Assembly: GCF_900109995.1 (NCBI RefSeq)
Contig: NZ_FOCB01000001.1
Span: forward strand, 310,001 to 374,000
DNA length: 64,000 nucleotides
Source: Pseudomonas sp. ok272
GTDB taxonomy: Bacteria > Pseudomonadota > Gammaproteobacteria > Pseudomonadales > Pseudomonadaceae
Direction of reading: 5' to 3'
Of this stretch, positions 56,852-63,666 are shown piece by piece (position 1 is the first letter of the stretch; each line of letters begins with the position of its first letter). The notes below the pieces were generated by a model. It saw nothing but the letters and a program-made list of their open reading frames with translations, made no database searches and had not been told where the DNA came from. The position numbers were made by a program, and so were the translations under genes.

Positions 56852-58003
56852 ATGTCACTGAACAAATTTCTAACCTTGGCACTGTGCATCAGCATCACCG
56901 GTTGTGCGCAAACCCCACAAAGTGATGCAGACGGCGGCCATTGGTGGTCCCAGGGCTCCGACAAGGTCGCGGATGCCAAGCCCGTGACCTCGCCGGACGC
57001 CAAGCCAGCGGCCAAGGTTGCCAGTGCCCCGGCGCCAGCCGCGCCAGCGGCTACCCCGGCTCCGGTTGCCAAGCCACAGGACACGGGCAGCAGTTGGTGG
57101 CCGTTCTCTTCCAAGGGCGACACCGCTAAAGCACCTACTCCAGCTCCAACTCCAGCCGTTGATAGCAAGCTCATGGCCCCCATCGTTGCAACCAGCGCAG
57201 GAGCGGCTGCAGCCAAGGCTGATTCAGAGAGCAAATGGTGGTGGCCGTTCAGCGACCAGCCTAAGGCCGTGACCAAGGCGGACATCAAGGATGTGCCGAT
57301 GCCTGATCCGAAAATCACCCAGGCGTGGCTGGACGACTACGAGCCGCGCCTGCGCAGCGCTATCCAGGACAAGCACTTGCAGGTCGAGCGTCGCGAAAAC
57401 GTGCTGGTGGTCGTGGTGCCGGTGGATGACACCTTCAACTCGAAGCGCCCGGCCATGCTGCTGCCTTCCTCCCTGGGCTCATTCAGCCGTATTGCCAAGC
57501 TGGTGGAGGGGGATACCAAGACGTCCGTGCTGGTCCTCGGTCACGGCGATTCTTCCGGCGTCGCCTCGGCTACCCAGGTGCTGAGCAAGGAGCGTGCAAC
57601 GTCCGTGGCCTCGATCTTCAGCCTCAGCGGCATGAAGCGTGATCGCCTGATGCTGCGTGGCATGGGTGACCTGATGCCGCGTGCGGCGAACGACAGCGTG
57701 CAAGGCCGTACCTTGAACCGTCGAATGGAAATCGTACTGACCCAACGCACCACCATGCTCGCGTTGTTGAGCAAGTACAGCTCGCCAACCCCGCCCGTGG
57801 CAGAAATGGTTGCGGTCCAGGACGTCAAGCCTGCCGCTGTCGCCCCGGCCGGGAAAAAAGCCGCCCCGGCGAAGAAAACCACAATCGCCAAGAAGGCGGC
57901 TGCGCCGAAGAAAGCCGCTCCTGCCAAGAAAGCGACTGCCCAGGCCAAGAAACCGGTGGTAGCCAAGGCTACTCCAGTGGCCAAGCCTGCCAGCGGCCAG
58001 TAA
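56852..58003 (+). CDS. OmpA-like lipoprotein with Lys/Ala/Pro histone-like tail
   Basis: This 383-residue protein has lipobox SITGC and a long Ala/Pro-rich linker with three Trp-rich motifs (GGHWWSQG, SSWWPFSSKG, SKWWWPFSDQ). An OmpA-type domain follows at ~165-300 (RENVLVVVVPVDDTFNSKRP, VLVLGHGDSSGVAS, RTLNRRMEIVL). The C-terminal ~60 residues are KKAAPAKK-type repeats like the AlgP/H1 histone-like tail. A basic tail on an envelope lipoprotein could bind nucleic acid or anionic polymer; that is inference. Confidence 0.85.
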   Translation: MSLNKFLTLALCISITGCAQTPQSDADGGHWWSQGSDKVADAKPVTSPDAKPAAKVASAPAPAAPAATPAPVAKPQDTGSSWWPFSSKGDTAKAPTPAPTPAVDSKLMAPIVATSAGAAAAKADSESKWWWPFSDQPKAVTKADIKDVPMPDPKITQAWLDDYEPRLRSAIQDKHLQVERRENVLVVVVPVDDTFNSKRPAMLLPSSLGSFSRIAKLVEGDTKTSVLVLGHGDSSGVASATQVLSKERATSVASIFSLSGMKRDRLMLRGMGDLMPRAANDSVQGRTLNRRMEIVLTQRTTMLALLSKYSSPTPPVAEMVAVQDVKPAAVAPAGKKAAPAKKTTIAKKAAAPKKAAPAKKATAQAKKPVVAKATPVAKPASGQ

Positions 58004-58043
58004 TCAGAGCGGTCACTGATCGACTCAGCACAAGGAAAACGCC

Positions 58044-58691
58044 ATGACCCAGGCCCTGGCAGATATGCGACGCGACTATATCCGCGATGGTTTGACCGAG
58101 GCACAGGCCCCGAGCGAGCCATTTGCACTGTTTCATCAGTGGTTCGCCGATGCGGTGAAGACCGAGCAGCCTCCGGTCGAGGCGAATGCCATGACCGTGG
58201 CCACTGTCGATTCGGACGGACGCCCGCACTGCCGGATCCTGTTGCTCAAGGGGCTGGATGAGCAAGGTTTTACCTTCTTCACCAACTACGACAGTGCCAA
58301 GGGCCAGCAATTGGCGGCCAATCCGTTCGCGGCCATGACCTTCTTCTGGCCGACCCTGGAGCGCCAGGTGCGGATTGAAGGGCGAGTGGTGAAAGTGACT
58401 CCGCAGGAGTCCGACGCTTATTACCAGGTGCGCCCTTTGGGCAGTCGTCTGGGCGCCTGGGCATCACCGCAGAGCCGGGTGATTGCTGATCGTGCCGAGC
58501 TTGAAGGCTTGCTCAAGAGCACCGAGCAGCGTTTCAGTGACACCCAGCCTGATTGCCCGGCCCATTGGGGCGGCTATCGCCTGCTACCTGAGCGCATCGA
58601 ATTCTGGCAGGGACGCACGAGCCGATTGCACGACCGCTTGAACTATCGGCGCCAGGACGGCGGCTGGAGCCGCGAACGCCTGGCGCCTTGA
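58044..58691 (+). CDS. pdxH: Pyridoxamine 5'-phosphate oxidase
   Basis: The 215-residue FMN enzyme makes pyridoxal 5'-phosphate. Conserved stretches are [14 protein letters not shown] at the N-terminus, [37 protein letters not shown] and [13 protein letters not shown]. The C-terminus [16 protein letters not shown] and ERLAP match E. coli PdxH (218 residues). Confidence 0.97.
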   Translation: MTQALADMRRDYIRDGLTEAQAPSEPFALFHQWFADAVKTEQPPVEANAMTVATVDSDGRPHCRILLLKGLDEQGFTFFTNYDSAKGQQLAANPFAAMTFFWPTLERQVRIEGRVVKVTPQESDAYYQVRPLGSRLGAWASPQSRVIADRAELEGLLKSTEQRFSDTQPDCPAHWGGYRLLPERIEFWQGRTSRLHDRLNYRRQDGGWSRERLAP

Positions 58692-58695
58692 CCGT

Positions 58696-58932
58696 TCACT
58701 TGGCTGGATAGGTGCCAGCAACGGCCTCCAGCCACTGTGGCAGGTCTCGACGCTTGACCTTCTGCTGCCGGGCGGTTTCCAGTTGTTGCAGCATGAAGTG
58801 TTTTTTCTGTTCGTCGTCACCGGCCAGTGCCAGCGCCAGGTCGCGATCCATCCACCGCTTGATCCGAACGTACAGCCACCCGTGGAAGTACAGCCCGGCA
58901 GCGGTGGTAATGACGATGATGAAGTAATCCAT
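58696..58932 (-). CDS. Small single-pass membrane protein, unknown function
   Basis: This 78-residue protein has an N-terminal hydrophobic segment (DYFIIVITTAAGLYFHGWLYV), then a charged cytoplasmic helix region (RIKRWMDRDLALALAGDDEQ) and ETARQQKVKRRDLPQWLEAV. It is convergent with pdxH, with 4 bases between the stops. I recognise it only as a conserved Pseudomonas small protein. Confidence 0.8.
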   Translation of the reverse strand: MDYFIIVITTAAGLYFHGWLYVRIKRWMDRDLALALAGDDEQKKHFMLQQLETARQQKVKRRDLPQWLEAVAGTYPAK

Positions 58933-59099
58933 GAAAATCCTTGGTCGGTGGCGCAGGTTGCTAGAATTGCCGCTAATGTGTGAGGAGAGCCCAGGTGCCG
59001 CTGTACTGCGCCTGAATGAACACTCATTTACCTCGGTGACACCGTGACAGGCGTCAAGCTGCGGAGTCTAATGAATCCTTGTCCTTTGGAGTTGATGCT

Positions 59100-59564
59100 A
59101 TGCGTAAGTCTGTTCTGTTAGTTGCTTCTTTTTCCACGATGGCGATGTTGCTCACGGGCTGCCAGTCCAGCCTCACCGGTGACTCCTACTCCCGTGACGA
59201 AGCGCGTCGGGTGCAGACGATCCGTATGGGCACCATCGAATCCCTGCGTCCAGTGAAAATCGAAGGCACCAAGACCCCAATCGGTGGTGCTGCCGGTGCG
59301 GTGATCGGTGGTGTCGGCGGTAGCGCCATCGGCGGCGGCAAGGGCAGCATTGTGGCCGCGGTCATCGGCGCCGTTGCGGGCGGCCTGGTCGGTTCGGCTG
59401 CTGAAGAAGGCCTGACCCGTACCCAAGGCGTGGAAATCACCGTTCGCGAAGACGACGGCAGCATGCGTGCCTATGTGCAGCAAGTGCAACCAAACGAAGT
59501 GTTCCGTGTGGGTGAGCGCGTGCGCATCTCCACCGTCGGTGGCACCAGCCGCGTTTCGCACTAA
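59100..59564 (+). CDS. Glycine-zipper outer-membrane lipoprotein (SlyB/Pcp type)
   Basis: This 154-residue protein has lipobox LLTGC. A glycine-zipper 2TM region lies at residues ~60-105 (GGAAGAVIGGVGGSAIGGGK, IVAAVIGAVAGGLVGS). The C-terminal domain VEITVREDDGSMRAYVQQVQ and GERVRISTVGG is typical of the SlyB/PAL-cross-reacting family. It probably stabilises the outer membrane. The stop codon is followed directly by a heptanucleotide repeat tract and a terminator. Confidence 0.92.
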   Translation: MRKSVLLVASFSTMAMLLTGCQSSLTGDSYSRDEARRVQTIRMGTIESLRPVKIEGTKTPIGGAAGAVIGGVGGSAIGGGKGSIVAAVIGAVAGGLVGSAAEEGLTRTQGVEITVREDDGSMRAYVQQVQPNEVFRVGERVRISTVGGTSRVSH

Positions 59565-59606
59565 GCAGTAAACAGTAAGCAGTAAGCAGTAAGCAGTAAG
59601 CAGTAA
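59565..59606 (+). repeat. Six-copy 7-bp tandem repeat after the stop codon
   Basis: Six units of GCAGTAA (the second reads ACAGTAA) run from 59565 to 59606, starting at the base after the TAA stop. Because the unit is 7 bp and contains TAA, it places stop codons in all three frames. It is a likely slippage-variable tract. Confidence 0.9.
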
Positions 59607-59616
59607 GCGTTAAAAC

Positions 59617-59648
59617 AAAACCCCGATCAGGTGACTGGTCGGGGTTTT
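59617..59648. terminator. Terminator after the glycine-zipper lipoprotein gene
   Basis: AAAACCCCGA at 59617-59626 pairs with TCGGGGTTTT at 59639-59648. A- and T-runs on both sides suit bidirectional use, so it may also end the toxin/immunity transcripts. Confidence 0.88.
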
Positions 59649-59670
59649 GTGTTTTTGAAGCGTTGAAAGT

Positions 59671-59969
59671 CTATTTGTCAGTTGATGCATCAAACTCACC
59701 AAGATGGCGACCTCTTTTGTCATACATCTCTACTGCGCTATGACTGGTAGTCCCACTCTAGTGTCCTGTCTCGGAAATAAGCTGTTCCCTTTTGACGGCA
59801 CCTGTCGCCGCCATGCTGCGTTGCCACTCCTCGCCATAGCCCTGCTATGACTCGTCGCGGCGCCTTGCCTGGCAGCAACAGATGCTCGTCAAAAAGGTAA
59901 CGTATTTCCAAGACAGGACACTAGAATACGATCATTTCCTGTCCTCCAGGACGTTCGTGTGCCACGCCC
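59671..59969 (-). pseudogene. Decayed E3-type rRNase tip, split by an inverted-repeat element
   Basis: Reading the minus strand from 59969, the codons give GRGTRTSWRTGNDRI, are interrupted at 59924-59758 by the inverted-repeat element, and resume with EWDYQ. After a 1-base insertion (an extra T before CAT) they continue HSAVEMYDKRGRHLGEFDA and stop at 59671. This lines up with the intact toxin's C-terminus (GRIYEWDSQHGKIELY, then KQGKHLGEYD). It lacks the last ~15 residues. It starts 2 bases after the stop of the immunity-like gene at 59971, in another frame, and no immunity gene follows it. Confidence 0.85.
59758..59924. mobile_element. Non-autonomous inverted-repeat element (MITE-like) with CTAG flanks
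   Basis: The ends, CTAGTGTCCTGTCTCGGAAA at 59758 and its partner ending GACAGGACACTAG at 59924, match at 21 of 22 positions as inverted repeats. The interior is also roughly self-complementary, so the whole element can fold into one long hairpin centred on CATAGC-CCT-GCTATG near 59842. It has no gene. Treating CTAG as a 4-bp target duplication, the element proper is 163 bp, and removing it with one CTAG restores the toxin-tip frame (RILEWDYQ). The mobilising transposase is not in the window. Confidence 0.85.
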
Positions 59970-59970
59970 T

Positions 59971-60195
59971 TCAATCGTGTGAAGTTAAAAACAGATCTAG
60001 ATTTTTAGGTAGGTCTAATGAGCGCGCGTTTTCTATATCGATAATTTGCTGTTGGGAAAGTCTGTAGTCATACAAGGGGTCTTCGCTGTTGCTCCATTCC
60101 ATGATGTGTGTGGGTTTTTCGGCGGTAATAGGAATTAGCCTTTCAAATGAGGGGAGGTCTTCACCTTTCACAACTCCCATAATCAGATGTTTCAT
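59971..60195 (-). CDS. Immunity-like protein C
   Basis: This 74-residue acidic protein begins MKHLIMGVVKGEDLPSFERL. It shares the layout of the two immunity-like proteins upstream: an N-terminal strand region, then MEWSNSEDPLYDYRLSQQQI matching MNWQYPGDEYDGYDLSSEQV, then a helical end. Its ATG overlaps the stop of the decayed toxin tip at 60192 (CCATGA), the same coupling as between the intact toxin and its immunity gene, so it was probably that lost toxin's cognate immunity gene. Confidence 0.8.
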   Translation of the reverse strand: MKHLIMGVVKGEDLPSFERLIPITAEKPTHIMEWSNSEDPLYDYRLSQQQIIDIENARSLDLPKNLDLFLTSHD

Positions 60196-60344
60196 GGTTC
60201 TACCTTTCTGGTTGGGTCGGCGGATTTGTTTTTGGCGCCTGTTGTGTGGTTGAACTCACCAAGGTGTTTTCCGCGTTTGTTGTATTTTTCGATAGCACCA
60301 TGCTGGAAATCTCATTCGTAAATCGTTCCATCTCGATCTTTCCA
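60192..60344 (-). pseudogene. Orphan E3-type rRNase tip with in-frame stop
   Basis: Directly after the stop of immunity-like gene B and in the same frame, 50 codons and a stop read WKDRDGTIYE-stop-DFQHGAIEKY and on to ADPTRKVEP. They align without gaps to the last 50 residues of the intact toxin, with about 31 identical. The codon for Trp of YEWD is TGA. The catalytic Asp, His and Glu codons are kept. There is no start codon or N-terminal domain, so this is a displaced toxin tip. Confidence 0.9.
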
Positions 60345-60584
60345 CTACGCCTCGATACCAATGTATAAAGCCAGTTCTCGAGGCATGGGGCGCTGCAGCA
60401 CCTGTTCGATTTTCTGGACTTGAGCAAGGGATAGCGCAAACTCGCCGTCGGGGCTTTCAGCGAAACTCTTCCAGTTCATCACTTCCAGCACTGCATGCTC
60501 GCTGTGTTGGGGGATGTCGAGTTCGTACTGTATTGAGTGGTTGTTGCTGTCATTGACAAAAAACCCGCTGATACTCAAGTGCAT
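60345..60584 (-). CDS. Immunity-like protein B
   Basis: This 79-residue protein begins MHLSISGFFVNDSNNHSIQY and has the family core VLEVMNWKSFAESPDGEFAL followed by SLAQVQKIEQVLQRPMPREL. ATG 60584 follows GAGAGAGGCC. It is the most divergent of the three immunity-like proteins, and no toxin tip lies directly upstream (60585-60687 is empty). Its stop is directly followed in frame by the orphan toxin tip, which looks like a recombination joint. Confidence 0.8.
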   Translation of the reverse strand: MHLSISGFFVNDSNNHSIQYELDIPQHSEHAVLEVMNWKSFAESPDGEFALSLAQVQKIEQVLQRPMPRELALYIGIEA

Positions 60585-60687
60585 AACTGGCCTCTCTCGA
60601 AGATTTACGTTGTCGTGTTACTGCGTGTAGTTGCTTTCTTATTGTGTTGCTAGGTTCGTATTTCTGGGGTCGATGACCCGATAGGGC

Positions 60688-60918
60688 TCATTCTGTGCAT
60701 ACCAGTTGGACAAGGTGATTGGCATCATCAAGATTTCTGCCGGTCCAGTCTTCCAGTATTTTTACTTGTTCTGACGACAAGTCGTAACCATCGTATTCGT
60801 CGCCAGGATACTGCCAGTTCATTAGTTTTTTTAGCGCCTCACTTCGGCTACCCGGTATTTCTACACTCAGTAATAGTTCTTCGGTATTTTTGTCGAAAAC
60901 CTCAATGACATGCTTCAT
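60688..60918 (-). CDS. Immunity-like protein A, cognate to the intact toxin
   Basis: This 76-residue acidic protein begins MKHVIEVFDKNTEELLLSVE and has the core LKKLMNWQYPGDEYDGYDLS and SEQVKILEDWTGRNLDD. Its ATG overlaps the toxin stop codon (ATGA), so translation is coupled, as expected for toxin-immunity pairs. It does not resemble the colicin E3 immunity protein Im3, although the toxin tip is E3-like. I assign the immunity role from position, size and acidity. Confidence 0.85.
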   Translation of the reverse strand: MKHVIEVFDKNTEELLLSVEIPGSRSEALKKLMNWQYPGDEYDGYDLSSEQVKILEDWTGRNLDDANHLVQLVCTE

Positions 60919-62135
60919 TTCTCTACTCTTCTTGTTGGGTCAGCGGGTTTTGTTTGCTCTCCTGTCTGTGGATCGTACTCTCCAAGGTGTTTACCTTGCT
61001 TGGTATACAACTCTATTTTTCCATGTTGTGAGTCCCATTCATAAATTCTTCCTGACGAGTCCTTCCAGCGTCTACGTTTTTTTCCGCCTCCACGTACGGA
61101 TGTTTTTAACGGGGCAGACTTTGTGTCAGGAAACGCTGAAAGAGTCGTTGGTGCTGGGTAGTATTTGAAGTCTCCAGGAACACTCAGAACAATATAAACC
61201 GGCCTCACCCCCGACCCTACCGGGAACACCAGGATGAAATCCTTGTATTCAGGCGGGTAAACCGGGTCAACGATAATGCTGTCAGCCAAGGGTGTCGGAG
61301 GAAACACCCAGATGTGCGGGGTCTGTGGTGCGGCTTCCAGGGCGGGGATGCCGAGGATGTCGGAGCCGTCTACAGCAGGTGTCCAAATCAGTTCGATGCC
61401 GTCGCCAAGGTCAGCGATGTAGTGGCTGCCACGTGCGGTGAGCTGCACGACATCGACCATTTCCCAGTCGGGGTTTTTGCCGGTGTAGAAGGCATAACCC
61501 TTGAGGCTGCCGTCCGCGCGTTGTTCGACCTGCAGGCGCATGCGGGTCCGTGCTTGTGTGAGGCTGCGCAGTTGCTCTTCGCTATAGAGGGCACTGTCGC
61601 CCAGACGAGGCGTCCAGAACACCGCGACCACCGCGCTGAGTACCACGGCACCCGCGGCACCGGCCTTGGTCGCGAGCGTGACGAGCGGCGTTGCGAGTGC
61701 TGGGGCGCGCAGTGCCAGCTGGCCCACACCCAGTGCAATGGTGCTGCCGCTGATGGTCTCCAGGTTCTGCAGGCCAGCCTTGTCGACTTCACGAGCGCCG
61801 AGCCAGGCGATTTCCCCGTAGTCCTTCAGGCTGTCGGTGGGTACCCTTTCCCAAGGGTACAAATAGCTAATGATGGCGTCTGGCAGTTTGCACGACTTGG
61901 CGAAAACGCAGCCGACCATGGTGGGGCGCGGTGGGCGGGGGGGGCGGTTCCAACGGGCGTTTTCGTAGGCTTCCTGCCTTGCGAGCATCTGATCATAGGC
62001 CGCTTGTCGGGCCTTGCGCTCCGCCGGTTCGTCGGGATTCAGGTAGCGCCGGGTGATGTGGTGTCCACAGCCAACCGGTAGGTCTGGAACTAGGGGGATG
62101 TTCTTGTTTTCAGCCACGCATGCGCCCTTGCTCAT
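60915..62135 (-). CDS. Pyocin-S-domain toxin with colicin E3-type 16S rRNase tip
   Basis: The 406-residue protein has an N-terminal ~125 residues rich in Pro/Arg with four Cys (MVGCVFAKSCKLPD), which I cannot assign. A hydrophobic, Gly/Ala-rich segment follows at 127-176. A pyocin-S-type domain spans ~177-320 (RLGDSALYSEEQLRSL, then FILVFPVGSGVRPVYIVLS at 300-318). A basic linker (RGGGKKRRRW) leads to an E3-type nuclease at ~357-406 (RIYEWDSQHGKIELY), with catalytic Asp368, His371 and Glu375. Colicin E3 cuts 16S rRNA at the decoding site. No TonB-box, receptor or colicin translocation domain is evident, so the delivery route is unknown; a type VI-like route is one possibility. Confidence 0.9.
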   Translation of the reverse strand: MSKGACVAENKNIPLVPDLPVGCGHHITRRYLNPDEPAERKARQAAYDQMLARQEAYENARWNRPPRPPRPTMVGCVFAKSCKLPDAIISYLYPWERVPTDSLKDYGEIAWLGAREVDKAGLQNLETISGSTIALGVGQLALRAPALATPLVTLATKAGAAGAVVLSAVVAVFWTPRLGDSALYSEEQLRSLTQARTRMRLQVEQRADGSLKGYAFYTGKNPDWEMVDVVQLTARGSHYIADLGDGIELIWTPAVDGSDILGIPALEAAPQTPHIWVFPPTPLADSIIVDPVYPPEYKDFILVFPVGSGVRPVYIVLSVPGDFKYYPAPTTLSAFPDTKSAPLKTSVRGGGKKRRRWKDSSGRIYEWDSQHGKIELYTKQGKHLGEYDPQTGEQTKPADPTRRVEK

Positions 62136-62228
62136 TCGTCATTCGGCAGCCCCCGTGGGTAGGGGCTGCGCGACGTTAGCGAATGTGGCTGCTTGTGGCT
62201 GTAGGAAGGGTCCCTAAAACACTAGGGA

Positions 62229-63416
62229 TTAAGAGGCGAGCGTTGTGCTCTTGCGACTGGCAATGACCATCACGGTGTAGCCGATCAGCGCGGCGAGCGT
62301 CGAGCCCGTGAGGATGCCCATGCGGTCCATGCCAGCGAATTCGCTACTGCCTGCAACGAAGGCCAGGGAGCCGACAAACAGGCTCATGGTGAAGCCGATC
62401 CCGCAGAGAATCGCCACGCCAAGCACTTGCCCCCAGTTGGCCCCAGCAGGCAGGGCGGCGATGCCGGTCTTGACCGCGATCCAGGTCAGGCCGAAGACCC
62501 CGACGGTCTTGCCCAGCAGCAGGCCGATGGCGATGCCCATTGGCACGAAGTGGGTGAAGCTTTCAGCGGTGACGCCGGTCAGCGACAGGCCGGCGTTGGC
62601 GAATGCGAACAGCGGCAGGATGCCATACGCTACCCAGGGATGCAGGGCGTGCTCCAGGGCCAGCAGCGGCGAGGGTTCGGCATTCTTGGTGCCCAGCGGG
62701 ATGCAGAACGCCAGGGTCACACCGGCCAGGGTGGCGTGGACGCCACTTTTGAGTACGCAGACCCACAGGATCAGGCCGATGATCATGTAGGGACCCAGCT
62801 TGACCACCCCCAGGCGATTCATCGCCACCAGCGCGGCGATACAGGCGGCGGCGAGCATCAGTGACAGTGTGGACAAGGCCCCCGAGTAGAAGATTGCGAT
62901 GATGATGATCGCACCCAGGTCATCGATGATGGCCAAGGTCATCAGGAACAGCTTCAACGAGACGGGCACGCGCTTGCCGAGCAGGGCGAGCACGCCCAGG
63001 GCAAAGGCGATGTCGGTTGCCGTCGGGATCGCCCAGCCATCGAGGGCGGGCGGGTTGTCGCGGTTGAGGAACCAGTAGATCAGCGCCGGCACGAGCATGC
63101 CGCCAATGGCGGCGGCACCGGGCAGGACGATCTGCGAAGGCTTGGACAGGTGGCCCTCCAGGACTTCGCGCTTGACCTCCAGGCCAATCAGCAGGAAGAA
63201 CAACGCCATCAGGCCATCGTTGATCCAGAGCAGCAATGGCTTGGCGATTTGCAGGGCGCCGATCTGGGCGACCACGGGGGTCTCCAGCAGGCCGTTGTAG
63301 AGCCAGGACAGTGGTGAGTTGTTGACGATCAAGGCAAGAACTGCGGCGGCAATCAACAACAGTCCGCTGGCAGCCTCCATCTGAAAGAAACGCGTGAACG
63401 TGCTACGCAGAGGCAA
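62229..63416 (-). CDS. nhaA: Na+/H+ antiporter NhaA
   Basis: The 395-residue antiporter has about twelve membrane segments. It begins [22 protein letters not shown] from a TTG start codon, 7 bases after GGAGAG; no ATG is available in frame upstream. The sodium-binding Asp pair lies in [19 protein letters not shown], and the discontinuous helices are present ([28 protein letters not shown]). NhaA exchanges two protons for one sodium ion and serves in salt and alkaline stress. Confidence 0.96.
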   Translation of the reverse strand: MPLRSTFTRFFQMEAASGLLLIAAAVLALIVNNSPLSWLYNGLLETPVVAQIGALQIAKPLLLWINDGLMALFFLLIGLEVKREVLEGHLSKPSQIVLPGAAAIGGMLVPALIYWFLNRDNPPALDGWAIPTATDIAFALGVLALLGKRVPVSLKLFLMTLAIIDDLGAIIIIAIFYSGALSTLSLMLAAACIAALVAMNRLGVVKLGPYMIIGLILWVCVLKSGVHATLAGVTLAFCIPLGTKNAEPSPLLALEHALHPWVAYGILPLFAFANAGLSLTGVTAESFTHFVPMGIAIGLLLGKTVGVFGLTWIAVKTGIAALPAGANWGQVLGVAILCGIGFTMSLFVGSLAFVAGSSEFAGMDRMGILTGSTLAALIGYTVMVIASRKSTTLAS

Positions 63417-63593
63417 GGTCGCTCTCCATCTATGGATTCAAAAGGTGGAACACCCTAACCTGTACGCTTAGTTGTTAAAACAAAAGTTATATTCTTTTTT
63501 GTTATATGCGCTGGTCACAAGTGTCGGACTGAGCCTAGCAGTTGACCGACATATTGGGCGGCAGCTGTATCTGTGCGTCATGTGGGATTTTTC

Positions 63594-63611
63594 CTAAGCT
63601 TAACGGCTTAG
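63594..63611. promoter_or_regulatory. Inverted repeat upstream of the cysteine-synthase-like gene
   Basis: CTAAGC at 63594-63599 and GCTTAG at 63606-63611 form a 6-bp inverted repeat with a 6-base centre, 55 bases before the start codon of the downstream gene. It may be an operator; no regulator is known to me. Confidence 0.35.
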
Positions 63612-63666
63612 CCTATTGTCACTGTCAGGTTTGCCCGTGCCCAGCCGATCCAATGAGAAAACGACC

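Noticed and set aside
59882..60067. 61-codon plus-strand frame across the inverted-repeat element and immunity C
   Set aside because: It starts within the element and is antisense to two better-supported features.
60200..60439. 79-codon frame overlapping immunity B and the orphan tip on the minus strand
   Set aside because: It runs in a different frame from both; the tip frame aligns with the toxin over 50 codons, so the longer frame is a shadow.
61840..61861. Short palindrome GGTACCCTTTCCCAAGGGTACA within the toxin gene
   Set aside because: It lies in coding sequence of a well-supported protein and has no sign of regulatory use.
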